Position numbers and translations under genes: made by a program | Shown: positions 52,048-63,044 of the stretch, piece by piece | Position numbering within the stretch: the first letter of the stretch is position 1 | Layout: the number at the start of each line of letters is the position of its first letter | The notes under the pieces: generated by a model | What the model was told of the DNA's origin: nothing | Databases searched by the model: none | What the model saw: the letters and a program-made list of their open reading frames with translations, nothing else | DNA from: Pseudomonas brassicacearum | GTDB lineage: Bacteria > Pseudomonadota > Gammaproteobacteria > Pseudomonadales > Pseudomonadaceae | NCBI RefSeq assembly: GCF_009601685.2 | Contig: NZ_CP045701.2 | Location: forward strand, 2,170,001-2,234,000 | Direction: 5' to 3' | Length of the DNA stretch: 64,000 nucleotides

Positions 52048-53997
52048 CTATTCTTCGAATGCCACCAGGGCACTGCCTTCGCTGACCATTTCGCCTTCCT
52101 GGCAATACAGCGCCTTGATCACCCCGGCCTTGGGCGCACGAATGCTGTGCTCCATTTTCATGGCCTCCAGCACCACCAGTTGAGCTCCGGTTTCCACCGT
52201 CTGGCCGACACTCACCAATACCCGGACGATACTGCCGTTCATGGGCGCGGCCAGGCCGCCTTGATGGCTGTGGCTGGCCTCGGCTTCGGCTAATGGGTCG
52301 TACAGGTCGATCCGGTGCAGGTCTCCCGCCCATTGCAAATACAGGCTGTCGCCCTGGCGAATCGCTCGATGACTGCGGCGCAGGCCGTGGTGCTCGATCA
52401 CCAGTTGCTCACCCTTGAGTTCCGCGCAATGGGCGCTAGCGTCCAGTGTCAGCGCGCGATCCTGGCCTTCGCAGCTCAGGTGCAAGGTGGTTTCCCTGGG
52501 CAGCCCCAGACGCAGCCCGGTGGTGCTGGCCCAAGGCGAATCGGCATCATCGCAGCGCACGCGCGGTGTCAGGCTCAAGGCGAATCCCTGGGCGGCTGCG
52601 AACCAGAACGCGTCATCCAGTTCGCCTGGCTCTGGCAGCAATTGCGCCTGGTAACGTGGGATAAATCCGGTGTCCAGTTCTGCCGCCGCGAAGGCGGGGT
52701 GGGCCACGATTCGGCGCAGGAACCCGATGTTGGTTTTCAGTCCGCCAATGGCAAATTCGTCGAGCATGCTCAACAGCCGCAAGCGCGCCTGTTCACGGTC
52801 TTCGCCCCAGGCAATCAGCTTGCCGAGCATTGGGTCGTAGAACGGCGAGATTTCATCGCCTTCTTCAACCCCGCTGTCGACCCGCCGCCCCGGCCCCTCG
52901 GCAGATTCGCGATACAACGCCAGGCGCCCGGTGGCCGGCAGGAAATCGTTGACCGGGTCTTCGGCATATAGCCGCACTTCGATGGCGTGACCGAGCAGCG
53001 GCACTTGTGCTTGAGTGATCGGCAAGGGTTCGCCTTGGGCGACGCGGATCTGCCAAGCCACCAGGTCAAGTCCGGTGATCGCTTCGGTGACCGGATGCTC
53101 GACCTGCAACCGGGTGTTCATTTCCATGAAGAAAAACTCGCCCCGCGCATCCAGCAGGAACTCCACCGTGCCCGCCCCGACGTAACCAATCGCCTGGGCT
53201 GCGCGCACGGCAGCTTCACCCATGGCCCGGCGCAGTTGCGGGGTCAAGCCGGGGGCGGGGGCTTCTTCCACCACTTTCTGGTGGCGGCGCTGGATCGAAC
53301 AATCGCGTTCGTTGAGGTACAGGCAGTTGCCGTGTTGATCGGCAAATACCTGGATTTCCACGTGACGCGGCTTGAGCAGGTATTTCTCCACCAGCATCCG
53401 TGAGTCGCCGAACGAGGATTGCGCTTCACGCTGGGCCGAGGCCAGGGCTTCGGCCAGTTGGCTGACGTCCTCGACGACTTTCATGCCCTTGCCGCCACCG
53501 CCGGCCGTGGCCTTGAGCAATACCGGGTAGCCGATGCGCTCGGCGGCGTCGCGAAAGGTCTCCAGGTCCTGGGCTTCGCCGTGATAACCGGGCACCAGGG
53601 GCACCCCGGCGGTTTCCATCAGGGCCTTGGCCGCCGATTTGCTGCCCATGGCGTCGATGGCCGAGGCCGGTGGACCGAGGAAGATCAGCCCGGCGTTTTC
53701 AATCGCCCGGGCGAACCCGGCGTTCTCGGACAGAAAACCATAGCCGGGGTGGATGGCCTGGGCGCCGCTGGCTTTCGCTGCGGCGATCAGCTTGTCGATT
53801 TGCAGGTAGCTGTCGGCGGCCTTGCTGCCGCCCAGGTCGACGCGGATGTCGGCTTCACGGCTGTGGCGGGAATCGCGGTCAGTGGCGCTGTGGACGGCAA
53901 CAGTGGTCAGGCCCATGGCCTTGGCGGTGCGCATCACGCGGCAGGCGATTTCGCCACGGTTGGCCACCAGCAATGTGGTGAGGGCAGGGGCGCTCAT
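52048..53997 (-). CDS. liuD: methylcrotonyl-CoA carboxylase, biotin-carrying alpha subunit
   Basis: A 649-aa biotin carboxylase/biotin carrier subunit that carboxylates 3-methylcrotonyl-CoA in leucine and isovalerate catabolism. The biotin carboxylase domain starts LLVANRGEIACRVMRTAKAMGL and carries the ATP-grasp GGGGKGM. The biotinyl domain near residue 613 has EAMKMEHS with the biotin Lys. Its start overlaps the liuC stop as ATGA. Last gene of liuABCD here; the usual fifth gene, liuE, is displaced to 60.3 kb. Confidence 0.96.
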   Translation of the reverse strand: MSAPALTTLLVANRGEIACRVMRTAKAMGLTTVAVHSATDRDSRHSREADIRVDLGGSKAADSYLQIDKLIAAAKASGAQAIHPGYGFLSENAGFARAIENAGLIFLGPPASAIDAMGSKSAAKALMETAGVPLVPGYHGEAQDLETFRDAAERIGYPVLLKATAGGGGKGMKVVEDVSQLAEALASAQREAQSSFGDSRMLVEKYLLKPRHVEIQVFADQHGNCLYLNERDCSIQRRHQKVVEEAPAPGLTPQLRRAMGEAAVRAAQAIGYVGAGTVEFLLDARGEFFFMEMNTRLQVEHPVTEAITGLDLVAWQIRVAQGEPLPITQAQVPLLGHAIEVRLYAEDPVNDFLPATGRLALYRESAEGPGRRVDSGVEEGDEISPFYDPMLGKLIAWGEDREQARLRLLSMLDEFAIGGLKTNIGFLRRIVAHPAFAAAELDTGFIPRYQAQLLPEPGELDDAFWFAAAQGFALSLTPRVRCDDADSPWASTTGLRLGLPRETTLHLSCEGQDRALTLDASAHCAELKGEQLVIEHHGLRRSHRAIRQGDSLYLQWAGDLHRIDLYDPLAEAEASHSHQGGLAAPMNGSIVRVLVSVGQTVETGAQLVVLEAMKMEHSIRAPKAGVIKALYCQEGEMVSEGSALVAFEE

Positions 53998-54812
53998 CGA
54001 CGCGGCTCCTTGTTATTCGATTCGGCTTGCCAGTTCGGCGCACGCTTTTGCAGGAAAGCCCGCAGGCCTTCCTGGCCCTCCGGGCTGACGCGGATGCGGG
54101 CGATGGCATTTTCGGTGTAGCGCCGCAGCGCCGGGGTAAGGGCGCCGTTGCCGACTTCTCGCAGCAGTTCCTTGCTGGCGCGCATGGCCGCCGGGCTGTT
54201 GAGCAACAAGTTGTCGATCCACTGTTCGACCTGCTGGTCCAGGGCCTCGGCCGGGTAACTTTCCGACAGCAAACCGATCTCTTTCGCCCGTTGCCCGTCG
54301 AAGCGTTCCGCCGTCAGGGCATAACGACGCGCCGCGCGCTCGCCGATGGCTTGCACCACGAACGGGCTGATCACCGCCGGCGCCAGGCCAATGCGCACTT
54401 CCGACAGGCAGAACTGTGCTTCATCGGCGCCAATGGCCATGTCACAAGCGCTGATAAGCCCCAGTGCGCCACCGAACGCGGCGCCCTGGACAACGGCCAG
54501 CGTGGGAATCTTAAGCTTGGCGAGGTTGTACATCAGCTCCGCCAGTTCCCGGGCGTCATCGAGGTTGGTGTGGTAATCGAGTTCGGCCGATTGCTGCATC
54601 CAGGCCAGGTCGGCGCCGGCGCTGAAATGCTTGCCGCGACCGCGGATCAGCAGGAAGCGCAAGCTTGGATCGCTGCTGACGTGGTCCAGGGCCAGGATCA
54701 GTTCGCGGATCATTTCGGCGTTGAACGCGTTGTTTTTCGACTCGCGGCTGAGCCACAGGGTGGCAACGCCCCGTGGGTCGGTGTGCAGTTCGAGGGTGTT
54801 GAAGTTATCCAT
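53994..54812 (-). CDS. liuC: 3-methylglutaconyl-CoA hydratase (enoyl-CoA hydratase family)
   Basis: A 272-aa crotonase-fold enzyme that hydrates 3-methylglutaconyl-CoA to HMG-CoA. The oxyanion-hole segments are GKHFSAGADLAWM and QGAAFGGALGLISACDMAIG, with the catalytic Glu region LSEVRIGLAPAVISPF. ATG at 54812 is preferred because GGGGA lies six bases upstream; an ATG two codons earlier abuts that site. It lies eight to fourteen bases after liuB and overlaps liuD by four. Confidence 0.94.
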   Translation of the reverse strand: MDNFNTLELHTDPRGVATLWLSRESKNNAFNAEMIRELILALDHVSSDPSLRFLLIRGRGKHFSAGADLAWMQQSAELDYHTNLDDARELAELMYNLAKLKIPTLAVVQGAAFGGALGLISACDMAIGADEAQFCLSEVRIGLAPAVISPFVVQAIGERAARRYALTAERFDGQRAKEIGLLSESYPAEALDQQVEQWIDNLLLNSPAAMRASKELLREVGNGALTPALRRYTENAIARIRVSPEGQEGLRAFLQKRAPNWQAESNNKEPRR

Positions 54813-54825
54813 GGACATTCCCCGT

Positions 54826-56433
<1,608 letters not shown>

Positions 56434-56444
56434 GGTCAGCTCCG

Positions 56445-57608
56445 TTAGCGGGTTTCGTTGAACAGTTCGCGGCCGATCAACATCCGACGAATCTCACTGG
56501 TGCCGGCACCGATTTCGTACAGCTTGGCGTCACGCAGCAGGCGGCCGGCCGGGAATTCATTGATGTAGCCATTGCCGCCGAGGATCTGGATGGCGTCGAG
56601 GGCCATTTGCGTGGCGCGTTCGGCGCTGTAGAGGATCACCCCGGCGGCGTCCTTGCGGGTGGTTTCGCCGCGCTCGCAGGCCTGGGCCACGGCATACAGG
56701 TAGGCGCGGCTGGCGTTGAGCTGGGTGTACATGTCGGCGACCTTGCCCTGGATCAGCTGGAATTCGCCGATGCTCTGGCCGAACTGCTTGCGATCGTGGA
56801 TGTAGGGCACGATCAGGTCCATGCAGGCTTGCATGATCCCGGTCGGGCCACCGGAGAGCACGACGCGCTCGTAGTCGAGGCCGCTCATCAGCACTTTCAC
56901 GCCACCGTTGAGTGCGCCGAGGATGTTTTCTTCCGGCACTTCGACGTCATCGAAAAACAGCTCGCAGGTGTTGGAGCCGCGCATGCCGAGCTTGTCGAAT
57001 TTGTTGCTGCGGCTGAAGCCTTTCCAGTCGCGCTCGACGATGAAGGCGGTGATGCCATGGGGACCTTTTTCCAGGTCGGTCTTGGCGTAGATCACGTAGG
57101 TGTTGGCATCGGGGCCATTGGTGATCCAGGTCTTGCTGCCATTGAGCACGTACTTGTCACCACGCTTGTCGGCGCGCAGTTTCATCGAGACCACGTCGGA
57201 GCCGGCGTTCGGCTCGCTCATCGCCAGGGCACCGATGTGTTCGCCGCTGATCAGCTTGGGCAGGTACTTGGTTTTCTGTTCGTGATTGCCGTTGCGGTTG
57301 ATCTGGTTCACGCAGAGGTTGGAATGGGCACCGTAGGAGAGGGCGACCGAGGCCGAACCGCGGCTGATTTCTTCCATTGCCACCACGTGGGCCAGGTAGC
57401 CCAGGCCAGCGCCGCCGTATTCCTCCGGTACGGTGATGCCCAGCAGGCCCATGTCACCGAACTTGCGCCACATGTCGGCGGGAAACAGGTTATCGATATC
57501 GATCTGCGCTGCTCGCGGGGCCAGTTCGGCCTTGACGAAGGCCTGCACCTGGTCGCGCAACATGTCGATGGTTTCGCCGAGGGCAAAGTTCAGGGATGGG
57601 TAGCTCAT
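56445..57608 (-). CDS. liuA: isovaleryl-CoA dehydrogenase
   Basis: A 387-aa acyl-CoA dehydrogenase that oxidises isovaleryl-CoA to 3-methylcrotonyl-CoA, passing electrons to ETF. Signatures include [63 protein letters not shown] and the C-terminal [43 protein letters not shown]. It is the first gene of liuABCD and is preceded by two LiuR-type palindromes. Confidence 0.97.
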   Translation of the reverse strand: MSYPSLNFALGETIDMLRDQVQAFVKAELAPRAAQIDIDNLFPADMWRKFGDMGLLGITVPEEYGGAGLGYLAHVVAMEEISRGSASVALSYGAHSNLCVNQINRNGNHEQKTKYLPKLISGEHIGALAMSEPNAGSDVVSMKLRADKRGDKYVLNGSKTWITNGPDANTYVIYAKTDLEKGPHGITAFIVERDWKGFSRSNKFDKLGMRGSNTCELFFDDVEVPEENILGALNGGVKVLMSGLDYERVVLSGGPTGIMQACMDLIVPYIHDRKQFGQSIGEFQLIQGKVADMYTQLNASRAYLYAVAQACERGETTRKDAAGVILYSAERATQMALDAIQILGGNGYINEFPAGRLLRDAKLYEIGAGTSEIRRMLIGRELFNETR

Positions 57609-57661
57609 GGGTCACCTTTGGCTTTTTTATCGGGTGCGGAGAGTGGCGGAATCGCTCTCAC

Positions 57662-57678
57662 CTTTACGTTAACGTAAG
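57662..57678. promoter_or_regulatory. LiuR box 1 upstream of liuA
   Basis: CTTTACGTTAACGTAAG contains the perfect palindrome TTACGTTAACGTAA, the form described for LiuR-type MerR regulators of branched-chain amino-acid catabolism. 54 bp before the liuA ATG. Confidence 0.8.
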
Positions 57679-57704
57679 CCTGCAACGAGAAGCTGTCAAT
57701 CGCC

Positions 57705-57721
57705 CTTTACGTTAACGTCAA
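57705..57721. promoter_or_regulatory. LiuR box 2 upstream of liuA
   Basis: CTTTACGTTAACGTCAA, one mismatch from perfect symmetry. Centre-to-centre distance to box 1 is 43 bp (about four helical turns), so both can be bound on the same face. Confidence 0.75.
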
Positions 57722-57753
57722 CTTGAGCCAGAGTAAGCGCGCCTGGAAAAATC

Positions 57754-57916
57754 GGGGCGAGGGAGTTTGCTTCTGTCCGGCTGCGTAGGAGCTGGCGAAG
57801 CCTGCGATCTTTTGATCTTTTGATCTTTCGCTTGAGATTCAAGTGTCTTTGGAAAGATCGCAGCCTCGTTGCACTCGACAGCTCCTACGCAGCTCCTACA
57901 CAGCTCCTACGCAGCC
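57754..57916. repeat. long palindromic intergenic repeat, copy 6
   Basis: GGGGCGAGGGAGTTTGCT outer arm only on the left. Inner CGTAGGAGCTGGCGAAGCCT arm, GATCTTTT iterations, and a right arm with three CAGCTCCTACNCAG iterations of period 11. Confidence 0.85.
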
Positions 57917-57980
57917 ACGGCGGCATCTGTGCATGAGATTCCACCGCTACACCCACTAATAAAGACAAGAAGGGGGCGTC

Positions 57981-59678
57981 ATGGATCAACCCGGTTCGCA
58001 TTCGCAACACAGCTACACCCGTGGTTCCCAGGCCAAGGCTTTGCTGGCCCAAACCATCGGCGAGGTTTTCGACCAGACCGTGGCCCGCTATCCGGAGGAC
58101 GAGGCGTTGGTGGTTCGCCATCAATCGCTGCGTTATACCTGGCAACAACTGGCCGAGACCGTCGATCTGCACGCCCGAGCCTTGTTGGCGCTGGGCTTGA
58201 AAACCGGAGATCGCCTCGGGGTGTGGGCGCCCAATTGCGCCCAGTGGTGCATCAGCCAGTTCGCCAGTGCGAAGATCGGCGTCATTCTGGTCAACATCAA
58301 TCCGGCCTATCGCGTCTCTGAACTCGAATACGTGCTCAAACAATCCGGATGCCAATGGCTGGTATGTGCCGGGGCGTTCAAGACCTCGGATTATCACGCC
58401 ATGTTGCAAGCGCTGGCGCCAGAGCTGGCGGAGCAATCGATCGGCCAGTTGCAGAGCGAGCGCTTGCCGGATTTGCGCGGTGTGATCAGCCTCGATTCCC
58501 AGCCCCCGACAGGCTTCCTGCCCTGGTCGCAACTGGCCGCCCTGGGTGCGGCGGTGACGCCTGCGCAACTGGCCGAGCGCCAATCCAGCCTGCAGTCCGA
58601 TCAACCGGTGAATATCCAGTACACCTCCGGCACCACCGGCTTTCCCAAGGGCGCCACCCTCAGCCACCACAACATTCTCAATAACGGTTACATGGTCGGC
58701 GAAAGCCTGGGCCTGACGGCTGGCGACCGACTGGTGATCCCGGTGCCGCTCTACCATTGCTTCGGCATGGTCATGGGTAACCTGGGCTGCATGACCCATG
58801 GCAGCACCATGATCTACCCCAACGATGCCTTCGACCCGTTGCTGACGCTAAAGGCCGTGGCCGAGGAAAAAGCCACGGCACTGTATGGCGTGCCCACCAT
58901 GTTCATCGCCCTGCTGGACCAGCCGCAGCGGGACGACTTCGACGTGTCCAGCCTGCGCACTGGCATCATGGCCGGGGCCACGTGCCCCATCGAAGTGATG
59001 CGACGGGTCATCAATGAAATGCACATGGCCGAAGTGCAGATTGCCTACGGCATGACGGAAACCAGCCCGGTGTCATTGCAGACCGGTCCTACAGACGAAC
59101 TGGAACTGCGCGTGACCACTGTCGGGCGCACCCAGCCGCAACTGGAAAGCAAGATTATCGATGAGGCCGGCAATATCGTCCCGCGTGGCGCTATCGGCGA
59201 GTTGTGTACCCGCGGCTACAGCGTGATGCTCGGTTATTGGAACAACCCCAAGGGCACCGCCGACGCCATCGACCCGGATGGCTGGATGCACACCGGTGAC
59301 CTGGCGACCATGGACGAGCAGGGCTACGTGCGCATCGTCGGACGCAACAAGGACATGATCATCCGGGGCGGGGAGAATATTTACCCGCGTGAGCTGGAAG
59401 AGTTCTTCTTCACTCACCCGGCGGTGGCGGACGTGCAAGTGATCGGCATCCCATGCTCGCGCTATGGCGAGGAAATCGTCGCCTGGATCAAGTTCCATCC
59501 CGGCCACAGTGCCTCCGAGCAAGAGCTGCAGGCTTGGTGCAAGGAGCGCATCGCCCACTTCAAGACGCCGCGTCATTTCAAATTTGTTGAAGAATTTCCC
59601 ATGACGGTCACCGGCAAGATCCAGAAATTCCGCATGCGCGAAATCAGCATCGAAGAACTGCGCGAGGTAGAAGGCTGA
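57981..59678 (+). CDS. AMP-binding acyl-CoA synthetase
   Basis: A 565-aa adenylate-forming enzyme that activates a carboxylic acid with ATP and CoA. P-loop [11 protein letters not shown] near residue 215, the A5 motif YGMTETSP, the A7 core [37 protein letters not shown] and the A10 Lys in VTGKIQKF are all intact. Similar synthetases sit in or beside liu clusters of other pseudomonads and may activate isovalerate or medium-chain acids; the substrate is inferred. Divergent from liuA, convergent with crcY. Confidence 0.9.
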   Translation: MDQPGSHSQHSYTRGSQAKALLAQTIGEVFDQTVARYPEDEALVVRHQSLRYTWQQLAETVDLHARALLALGLKTGDRLGVWAPNCAQWCISQFASAKIGVILVNINPAYRVSELEYVLKQSGCQWLVCAGAFKTSDYHAMLQALAPELAEQSIGQLQSERLPDLRGVISLDSQPPTGFLPWSQLAALGAAVTPAQLAERQSSLQSDQPVNIQYTSGTTGFPKGATLSHHNILNNGYMVGESLGLTAGDRLVIPVPLYHCFGMVMGNLGCMTHGSTMIYPNDAFDPLLTLKAVAEEKATALYGVPTMFIALLDQPQRDDFDVSSLRTGIMAGATCPIEVMRRVINEMHMAEVQIAYGMTETSPVSLQTGPTDELELRVTTVGRTQPQLESKIIDEAGNIVPRGAIGELCTRGYSVMLGYWNNPKGTADAIDPDGWMHTGDLATMDEQGYVRIVGRNKDMIIRGGENIYPRELEEFFFTHPAVADVQVIGIPCSRYGEEIVAWIKFHPGHSASEQELQAWCKERIAHFKTPRHFKFVEEFPMTVTGKIQKFRMREISIEELREVEG

Positions 59679-59688
59679 GCAAGATCCC

Positions 59689-59781
59689 CTGTGGGAGCGA
59701 GTTTGCTCGCGAAGACGGCGGCATAGCCAACATCCATGTCGCTTGGCACACCGCCTTCGCGAGCAAGCCCGCTCCCACACG
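59689..59781. repeat. REPIN (inverted REP pair)
   Basis: CTGTGGGAGCGAGTTTGCTC-type head and, 50 bp on, the inverted GAGCAAGCCCGCTCCCACAC. CGCGAAGACGGCGG and CCGCCTTCGCG pair further inside. Confidence 0.87.
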
Positions 59782-59802
59782 AAAAACCCAAACGCCAGAC
59801 AG

Positions 59803-60182
59803 CACAAAGGGGAGCCGAAGCTCCCCTTTAATTTTGTCGTCGCGTGCTCTTTTTTTATTATTGAGGGGCGGCCTGTTGTTGTTATTGGCAGCCGTTGCCC
59901 TTTACCGCTGTTTTTGGCGATCCCCATCCGGGATCAAGAGCAAACGTATTTTTTTGAGCGCTGATCTGCTTTTTCGCTTTGCGATCCAACCGATTCGGGA
60001 GCTACCTGAAGGTAGTTTTATTGTTCTCTGCCCGGTTGCGGGTTGCTCCTGAAAGCACCCTGAAAAGCACATCCTCTCCAAAAAAATCTGTTAGCTGCGT
60101 CTCTGCCGTGTTGTTTTTGTTATGTCAGAGTCGTTTCGTCTTGTTTTTATTGGGTTTGCTGCGTTTTTTTATTCTTGTTATG
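59803..60182 (-). ncRNA. crcY: CrcY-like small RNA that sequesters Hfq/Crc
   Basis: The minus strand between a sigma-54 promoter and a strong terminator is about 380 nt. It carries at least six A-rich Hfq/Crc target-like stretches (for example AACAAGAATAAAAAAACG, CCAATAAAAACAAGACG, ACAAAAACAACACGG, CCAATAACAACAACAGG). This is the hallmark of CrcZ/CrcY RNAs, which relieve catabolite repression by titrating Hfq and Crc. From memory CrcY of P. putida is also next to the HMG-CoA lyase gene, and its size agrees. CrcX is an alternative name. Confidence 0.85.
59804..59831 (-). terminator. terminator of the CrcY-like RNA
   Basis: AAAGGGGAGC-TTCG-GCTCCCCTTT on the minus strand, a 10-bp stem with UUCG loop ending in U. 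It may also serve the convergent synthetase gene on the plus strand, where TTTAATTTT follows. Confidence 0.9.
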
Positions 60183-60192
60183 CAAGAGATAT

Positions 60193-60209
60193 AGCAGGTG
60201 GCGTGCCAA
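60193..60209 (-). promoter_or_regulatory. sigma-54 promoter of the CrcY-like RNA
   Basis: On the minus strand TTGGCACG-CCAC-CTGCT matches the consensus yTGGCACGrNNNTTGCw except C for the first T of TTGC. GG/GC elements have correct spacing and place +1 near 60182. Confidence 0.85.
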
Positions 60210-60290
60210 CTTTTAAAATTCTATATAAATCAATTATTTATGTTTATTCGTCGAAAAAGCTGTCGCGCCGAACCTGACAAATTGTTTCCG

Positions 60291-60330
60291 TGTTACTCGT
60301 TTCACCGCTGTTACAAAGCCAGCGGTAACA
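60291..60330. promoter_or_regulatory. CbrB-like upstream activator sites
   Basis: TGTTAC at 60291 and 60309 and GTAACA at 60325-60330; the latter two form TGTTAC-N10-GTAACA. They lie about 110-150 bp upstream of the RNA start, the normal distance for a sigma-54 activator. TGTTAC/GTAACA is the motif reported for CbrB. Confidence 0.7.
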
Positions 60331-60332
60331 CC

Positions 60333-61232
60333 TCACTGTGCGCTACGGGCCTTGGCGACACGCGAACCGCTAGGGCGGCCGAGCACGTCGCAGATCTGCC
60401 GACCCGCGGCGATCAGGGCGTCCAGGTCGACACCGGTTTCGATACCCAACCCATCGAGCAGGTACAGCACATCTTCGGTGGCGACGTTACCGCTGGCGCC
60501 CTTGGCATAAGGACAGCCGCCCAGGCCGGCGATGGAGCTGTCGAACACCGCGATGCCTTCCAACAGACTGGCGTATACGTTGGCCATGGCTTGGCCGTAG
60601 GTGTCGTGGAAGTGTCCGGCGAGCTTGTCCCGAGGCACCTCGGCGCCCACCACTTCGAACATCCTGCGGGTGGCACCGGCGGTGCCCGTGCCGATGGTGT
60701 CGCCCAGGGAAACCTCGTAGCAGCCCATGGCATACAGCTCCCGAGCGACCCAAGCCACCTGTTCAGGCTTGACTGCCCCTTCATACGGGCAGCCCAGCAC
60801 GCAGGACACGTAGCCGCGCACACTGACGCCGTGCTGCCTGGCGGCCTCCATGATCGGCGCGAAACGCTCCAGGCTGTCCTTGATGGAGCAGTTGATGTTG
60901 CGCTGGGAGAACGCTTCGGACGCGGCGGCGAACACCGCTACCTCTTTTACACCCGCCGCCAGCGCATCTTCAAAACCCCGCAGGTTCGGCGTCAGGGCGC
61001 CGTAGGTCACACCGGGCTTGCGCTGGATCTGCGCGAACACCTCGGCGGAACCGGCCATTTGCGGCACCCACTTGGGCGAGACGAAACTGCCGACTTCGAT
61101 GTAGCCCAGTCCGGCGGCGCTCAACGCATCCACCAGGCGCACCTTGTCGGCGACGCTGATGGGTTGGGCTTCATTCTGCAGCCCGTCACGGGGGCCGACT
61201 TCAATCAGGCGTACAAAGGAGGGGAGGGACAT
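60333..61232 (-). CDS. mvaB: hydroxymethylglutaryl-CoA lyase
   Basis: A 299-aa TIM-barrel enzyme (also called LiuE) that cleaves HMG-CoA into acetoacetate and acetyl-CoA, the last step of leucine and isovalerate breakdown. It starts MSLPSFVRLIEVGPRDGLQNE with the catalytic Arg-Asp pair. The metal-binding HFHDTYGQA is present, as is the lyase signature IAGLGGCPYAKGASGNVATED with the active Cys. It is downstream of liuR and separated from liuABCD by the CrcY-like RNA and a synthetase gene. Confidence 0.97.
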   Translation of the reverse strand: MSLPSFVRLIEVGPRDGLQNEAQPISVADKVRLVDALSAAGLGYIEVGSFVSPKWVPQMAGSAEVFAQIQRKPGVTYGALTPNLRGFEDALAAGVKEVAVFAAASEAFSQRNINCSIKDSLERFAPIMEAARQHGVSVRGYVSCVLGCPYEGAVKPEQVAWVARELYAMGCYEVSLGDTIGTGTAGATRRMFEVVGAEVPRDKLAGHFHDTYGQAMANVYASLLEGIAVFDSSIAGLGGCPYAKGASGNVATEDVLYLLDGLGIETGVDLDALIAAGRQICDVLGRPSGSRVAKARSAQ

Positions 61233-61282
61233 GGGGATTGACCTGTAATGAGTTGCCAAAATGTCGAGAACGATGATGCCCC

Positions 61283-61315
61283 CCTGTGGGAGCGAGCAAG
61301 CTCGCTCCCACAGGG
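61283..61315. repeat. REP singlet
   Basis: CTGTGGGAGCGAGCAAGCTC followed by GCTCCCACAGG, a perfect palindrome in the gap between liuR and mvaB. Confidence 0.87.
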
Positions 61316-61324
61316 CATGTTGTG

Positions 61325-61726
61325 TTACTGGACGATTTCCTCGCCCTTGATCGTCTGCTCCAGCGCCTGGATGCAGCGTTCTTCGGCGGTGTCGAGTTCC
61401 AGCTTCATCTGTTCGATGTCCAGCAATTGCTGTTCGAGTTGTTCCCGGCGCTCGGCGATTTTCGCCAGCATGCTGTGCAACTGTTTCTGATTGCCGCTGG
61501 AGGGGTCGTAGAGTTCGATCAACTCGCGGCACTCGGCCAGGGAAAAGCCAATGCGCTTGCCGCGCAGGATCAGCTTCAGGCTGACCTTGTCCCGCGGCGA
61601 ATAAATGCGCTCCTGACCCCGTCGCTCCGGGCTCAACAGGCCTTGTTCTTCATAGAAGCGGATGGCCCGGGTGGTGATGTCCAGTTCGCGGGCGAGGTCG
61701 GAGATGCTGTAGGTCTGGCTGCTCAT
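61325..61726 (-). CDS. liuR: MerR-family regulator of leucine/isovalerate catabolism
   Basis: A 133-aa MerR-type regulator. The N-terminal winged helix reads YSISDLARELDITTRAIRFYEEQGLLSPERRGQERIYSPRDKVSLKLILRGKRIGFSL, followed by a dimerising coiled coil (KIAERREQLEQQLLDIEQMKLELD). It lacks the metal-binding cysteines of metal-sensing MerRs. It matches LiuR, which controls the liu genes; palindromes of its type precede liuA and this gene. mvaB is 92 bp downstream. Confidence 0.92.
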   Translation of the reverse strand: MSSQTYSISDLARELDITTRAIRFYEEQGLLSPERRGQERIYSPRDKVSLKLILRGKRIGFSLAECRELIELYDPSSGNQKQLHSMLAKIAERREQLEQQLLDIEQMKLELDTAEERCIQALEQTIKGEEIVQ

Positions 61727-61771
61727 GGAAGCGCTCGAAACGAAAGGGGCTGGCGCTAAGCTAAAGGCAGG

Positions 61772-61787
61772 TTGACGTTCGCGTCAA
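61772..61787. promoter_or_regulatory. LiuR box upstream of liuR
   Basis: TTGACGTTCGCGTCAA, arms TTGACG/CGTCAA, 46 bp before the liuR ATG. It is a variant of the liuA boxes with TTCG instead of TTAA in the centre, and fits autoregulation. Confidence 0.7.
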
Positions 61788-61816
61788 GCAGTCGCGGGTG
61801 TGTTGTCCAGGCGGGC

Positions 61817-61915
61817 CTCTTCGCGAGCAAGCCCGCTCCCACAGGTTCTGCGTCGCATACTAAATGTTGCGTGCGCTGCAAATCCAATGTGGGAGCGGGC
61901 TTGCTCGCGAAGAAT
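61817..61915. repeat. REPIN (inverted REP pair)
   Basis: CTTCGCGAGCAAGCCCGCTC-CCACAGG and, 45 bp on, TGTGGGAGCGGGCTTGCTCG-CGAAGAA. Between a LysR gene and liuR. Confidence 0.87.
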
Positions 61916-61934
61916 GATGATGCGGTCTATCGCC

Positions 61935-62867
61935 TTACACCACCTTGTCGAGCTTCTTCTCATGGGCGGTCACCTGCTGGCACAGCTCGATCATCTGCTC
62001 GCGCATCCAGCGGTTGGCCGGGTCCTGGTCGGTGCTTTCGTGCCAGTAGAGGTGGGTTTCCACCGGCGGCACATCGTTGACCGGTAACAGGAAGGCGTGC
62101 AGATCATGACGACGGGCAAAGCGCTCGGGGACGGTCATGACCATGTCCGTTTGTTGCAGCACCTGGGAGGCCATCAGGTAATGCTGGGAGCGCAGGGCGA
62201 TCTTGCGCTGGATACCCATCTTGCCGAGGGCCAGGTCGACATAACCCAGCCCGTTGCGGCGGCTGGAAATATGCACGTGGGTCTGGGCCAGGTAATCATC
62301 GAGGCTGATCTTTTCCTTGCCCGCCAACGGATGGCCCTTGCGCATGGCGCACACGTAGCGATCTTCCATCAACTTGACGTGACGCACCTGCGGGTCGGTG
62401 TTGAGCGGTGCGTCCACGGCGAAGTCGAGGCGGCCGGCGGCCAGCTCCTTGGTGGTTTCACGGCGCTTGGAGAGGAAGCTCTCGATCGCTACGGTCGGCG
62501 CCAGGCGGCGCAGGCGCTGGAACAGCAGCGGCAGAATTACGCCTTCGGTGAGGTCGGTCATGCTGATGCGGTAGGTCTTGACGGCCTGCAGCGGGTTGAA
62601 GATCCGGCTTTCCTGCACCGACACCCGCAGCAGCGACAGGGCGTTGCGCACCGGACCGATGATGTTCTGGGCCATGGGCGTCGGCACCATCCCTTGGGCG
62701 GTGCGCACGAAGAGCGGATCGTTGAAGGTCTCGCGCAGACGCGCCAGGGCATTGGACACGGCCGGCTGAGTGATGCCGACGATCTGCCCGGCACGGGTCA
62801 GGTTGGCTTCGGTGTAGATCGCATCGAAGACAATGAAAAGGTTGAGGTCGACCTTGCTCAGATTCAT
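61935..62867 (-). CDS. LysR-family transcriptional regulator
   Basis: A 310-aa LysR regulator of the NahR/LinR/NodD-like type. It begins MNLSKVDLNLFIVFDAIYTEANLTRAGQIVGITQPAVSNALARLRETFNDPLFVR. The effector domain includes TYRISMTDLTEGVILPLL and HVHISSRRNGLGYVDLALG. It is divergent from an acyl-CoA dehydrogenase gene 177 bp away and is its probable regulator. Confidence 0.9.
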   Translation of the reverse strand: MNLSKVDLNLFIVFDAIYTEANLTRAGQIVGITQPAVSNALARLRETFNDPLFVRTAQGMVPTPMAQNIIGPVRNALSLLRVSVQESRIFNPLQAVKTYRISMTDLTEGVILPLLFQRLRRLAPTVAIESFLSKRRETTKELAAGRLDFAVDAPLNTDPQVRHVKLMEDRYVCAMRKGHPLAGKEKISLDDYLAQTHVHISSRRNGLGYVDLALGKMGIQRKIALRSQHYLMASQVLQQTDMVMTVPERFARRHDLHAFLLPVNDVPPVETHLYWHESTDQDPANRWMREQMIELCQQVTAHEKKLDKVV

Positions 62868-63044
62868 GGCGCTGCACTCTTGTTCTTGGGCTTGTTGTGA
62901 GGTGCCGGGAGGCGATGAGAATCAGTGAAACATATATCGGTGATGAATGTTAATACACGCCGAGAATAGGTTAGGTAAATTTTCGTAGCTGAACTAGCAT
63001 CGATTTCATGACCTAAAACAACCTCTGCCAAGAAGGTGCTGCTC

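Larger units (their letters stand above)
57609..57980. other. 372-bp intergenic region between liuA and the acyl-CoA synthetase gene
   Basis: Holds the liuA promoter with two LiuR boxes on the left and long palindromic repeat copy 6 on the right; about 50 bp of leader precedes the synthetase ATG (AAGAAGGGGGCGTC ribosome site). No further gene. Confidence 0.8.
59679..60332. other. 654-bp intergenic region (REPIN plus CrcY-like RNA)
   Basis: No protein gene is supported. The left 100 bp is a REPIN. The rest is markedly A/T-richer than the surroundings and holds a sigma-54-driven A-rich small RNA on the minus strand with its activator sites. Confidence 0.8.

Noticed and set aside
52048..54120. 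Plus-strand frames opposite liuD/liuC
   Set aside because: Shadows of the carboxylase and hydratase genes; no domain features.
59834..60194. Small hydrophobic ORFs in the A/T-rich region before mvaB
   Set aside because: No good ribosome sites, and the minus strand there is explained by a sigma-54-driven CrcY-like RNA with terminator.
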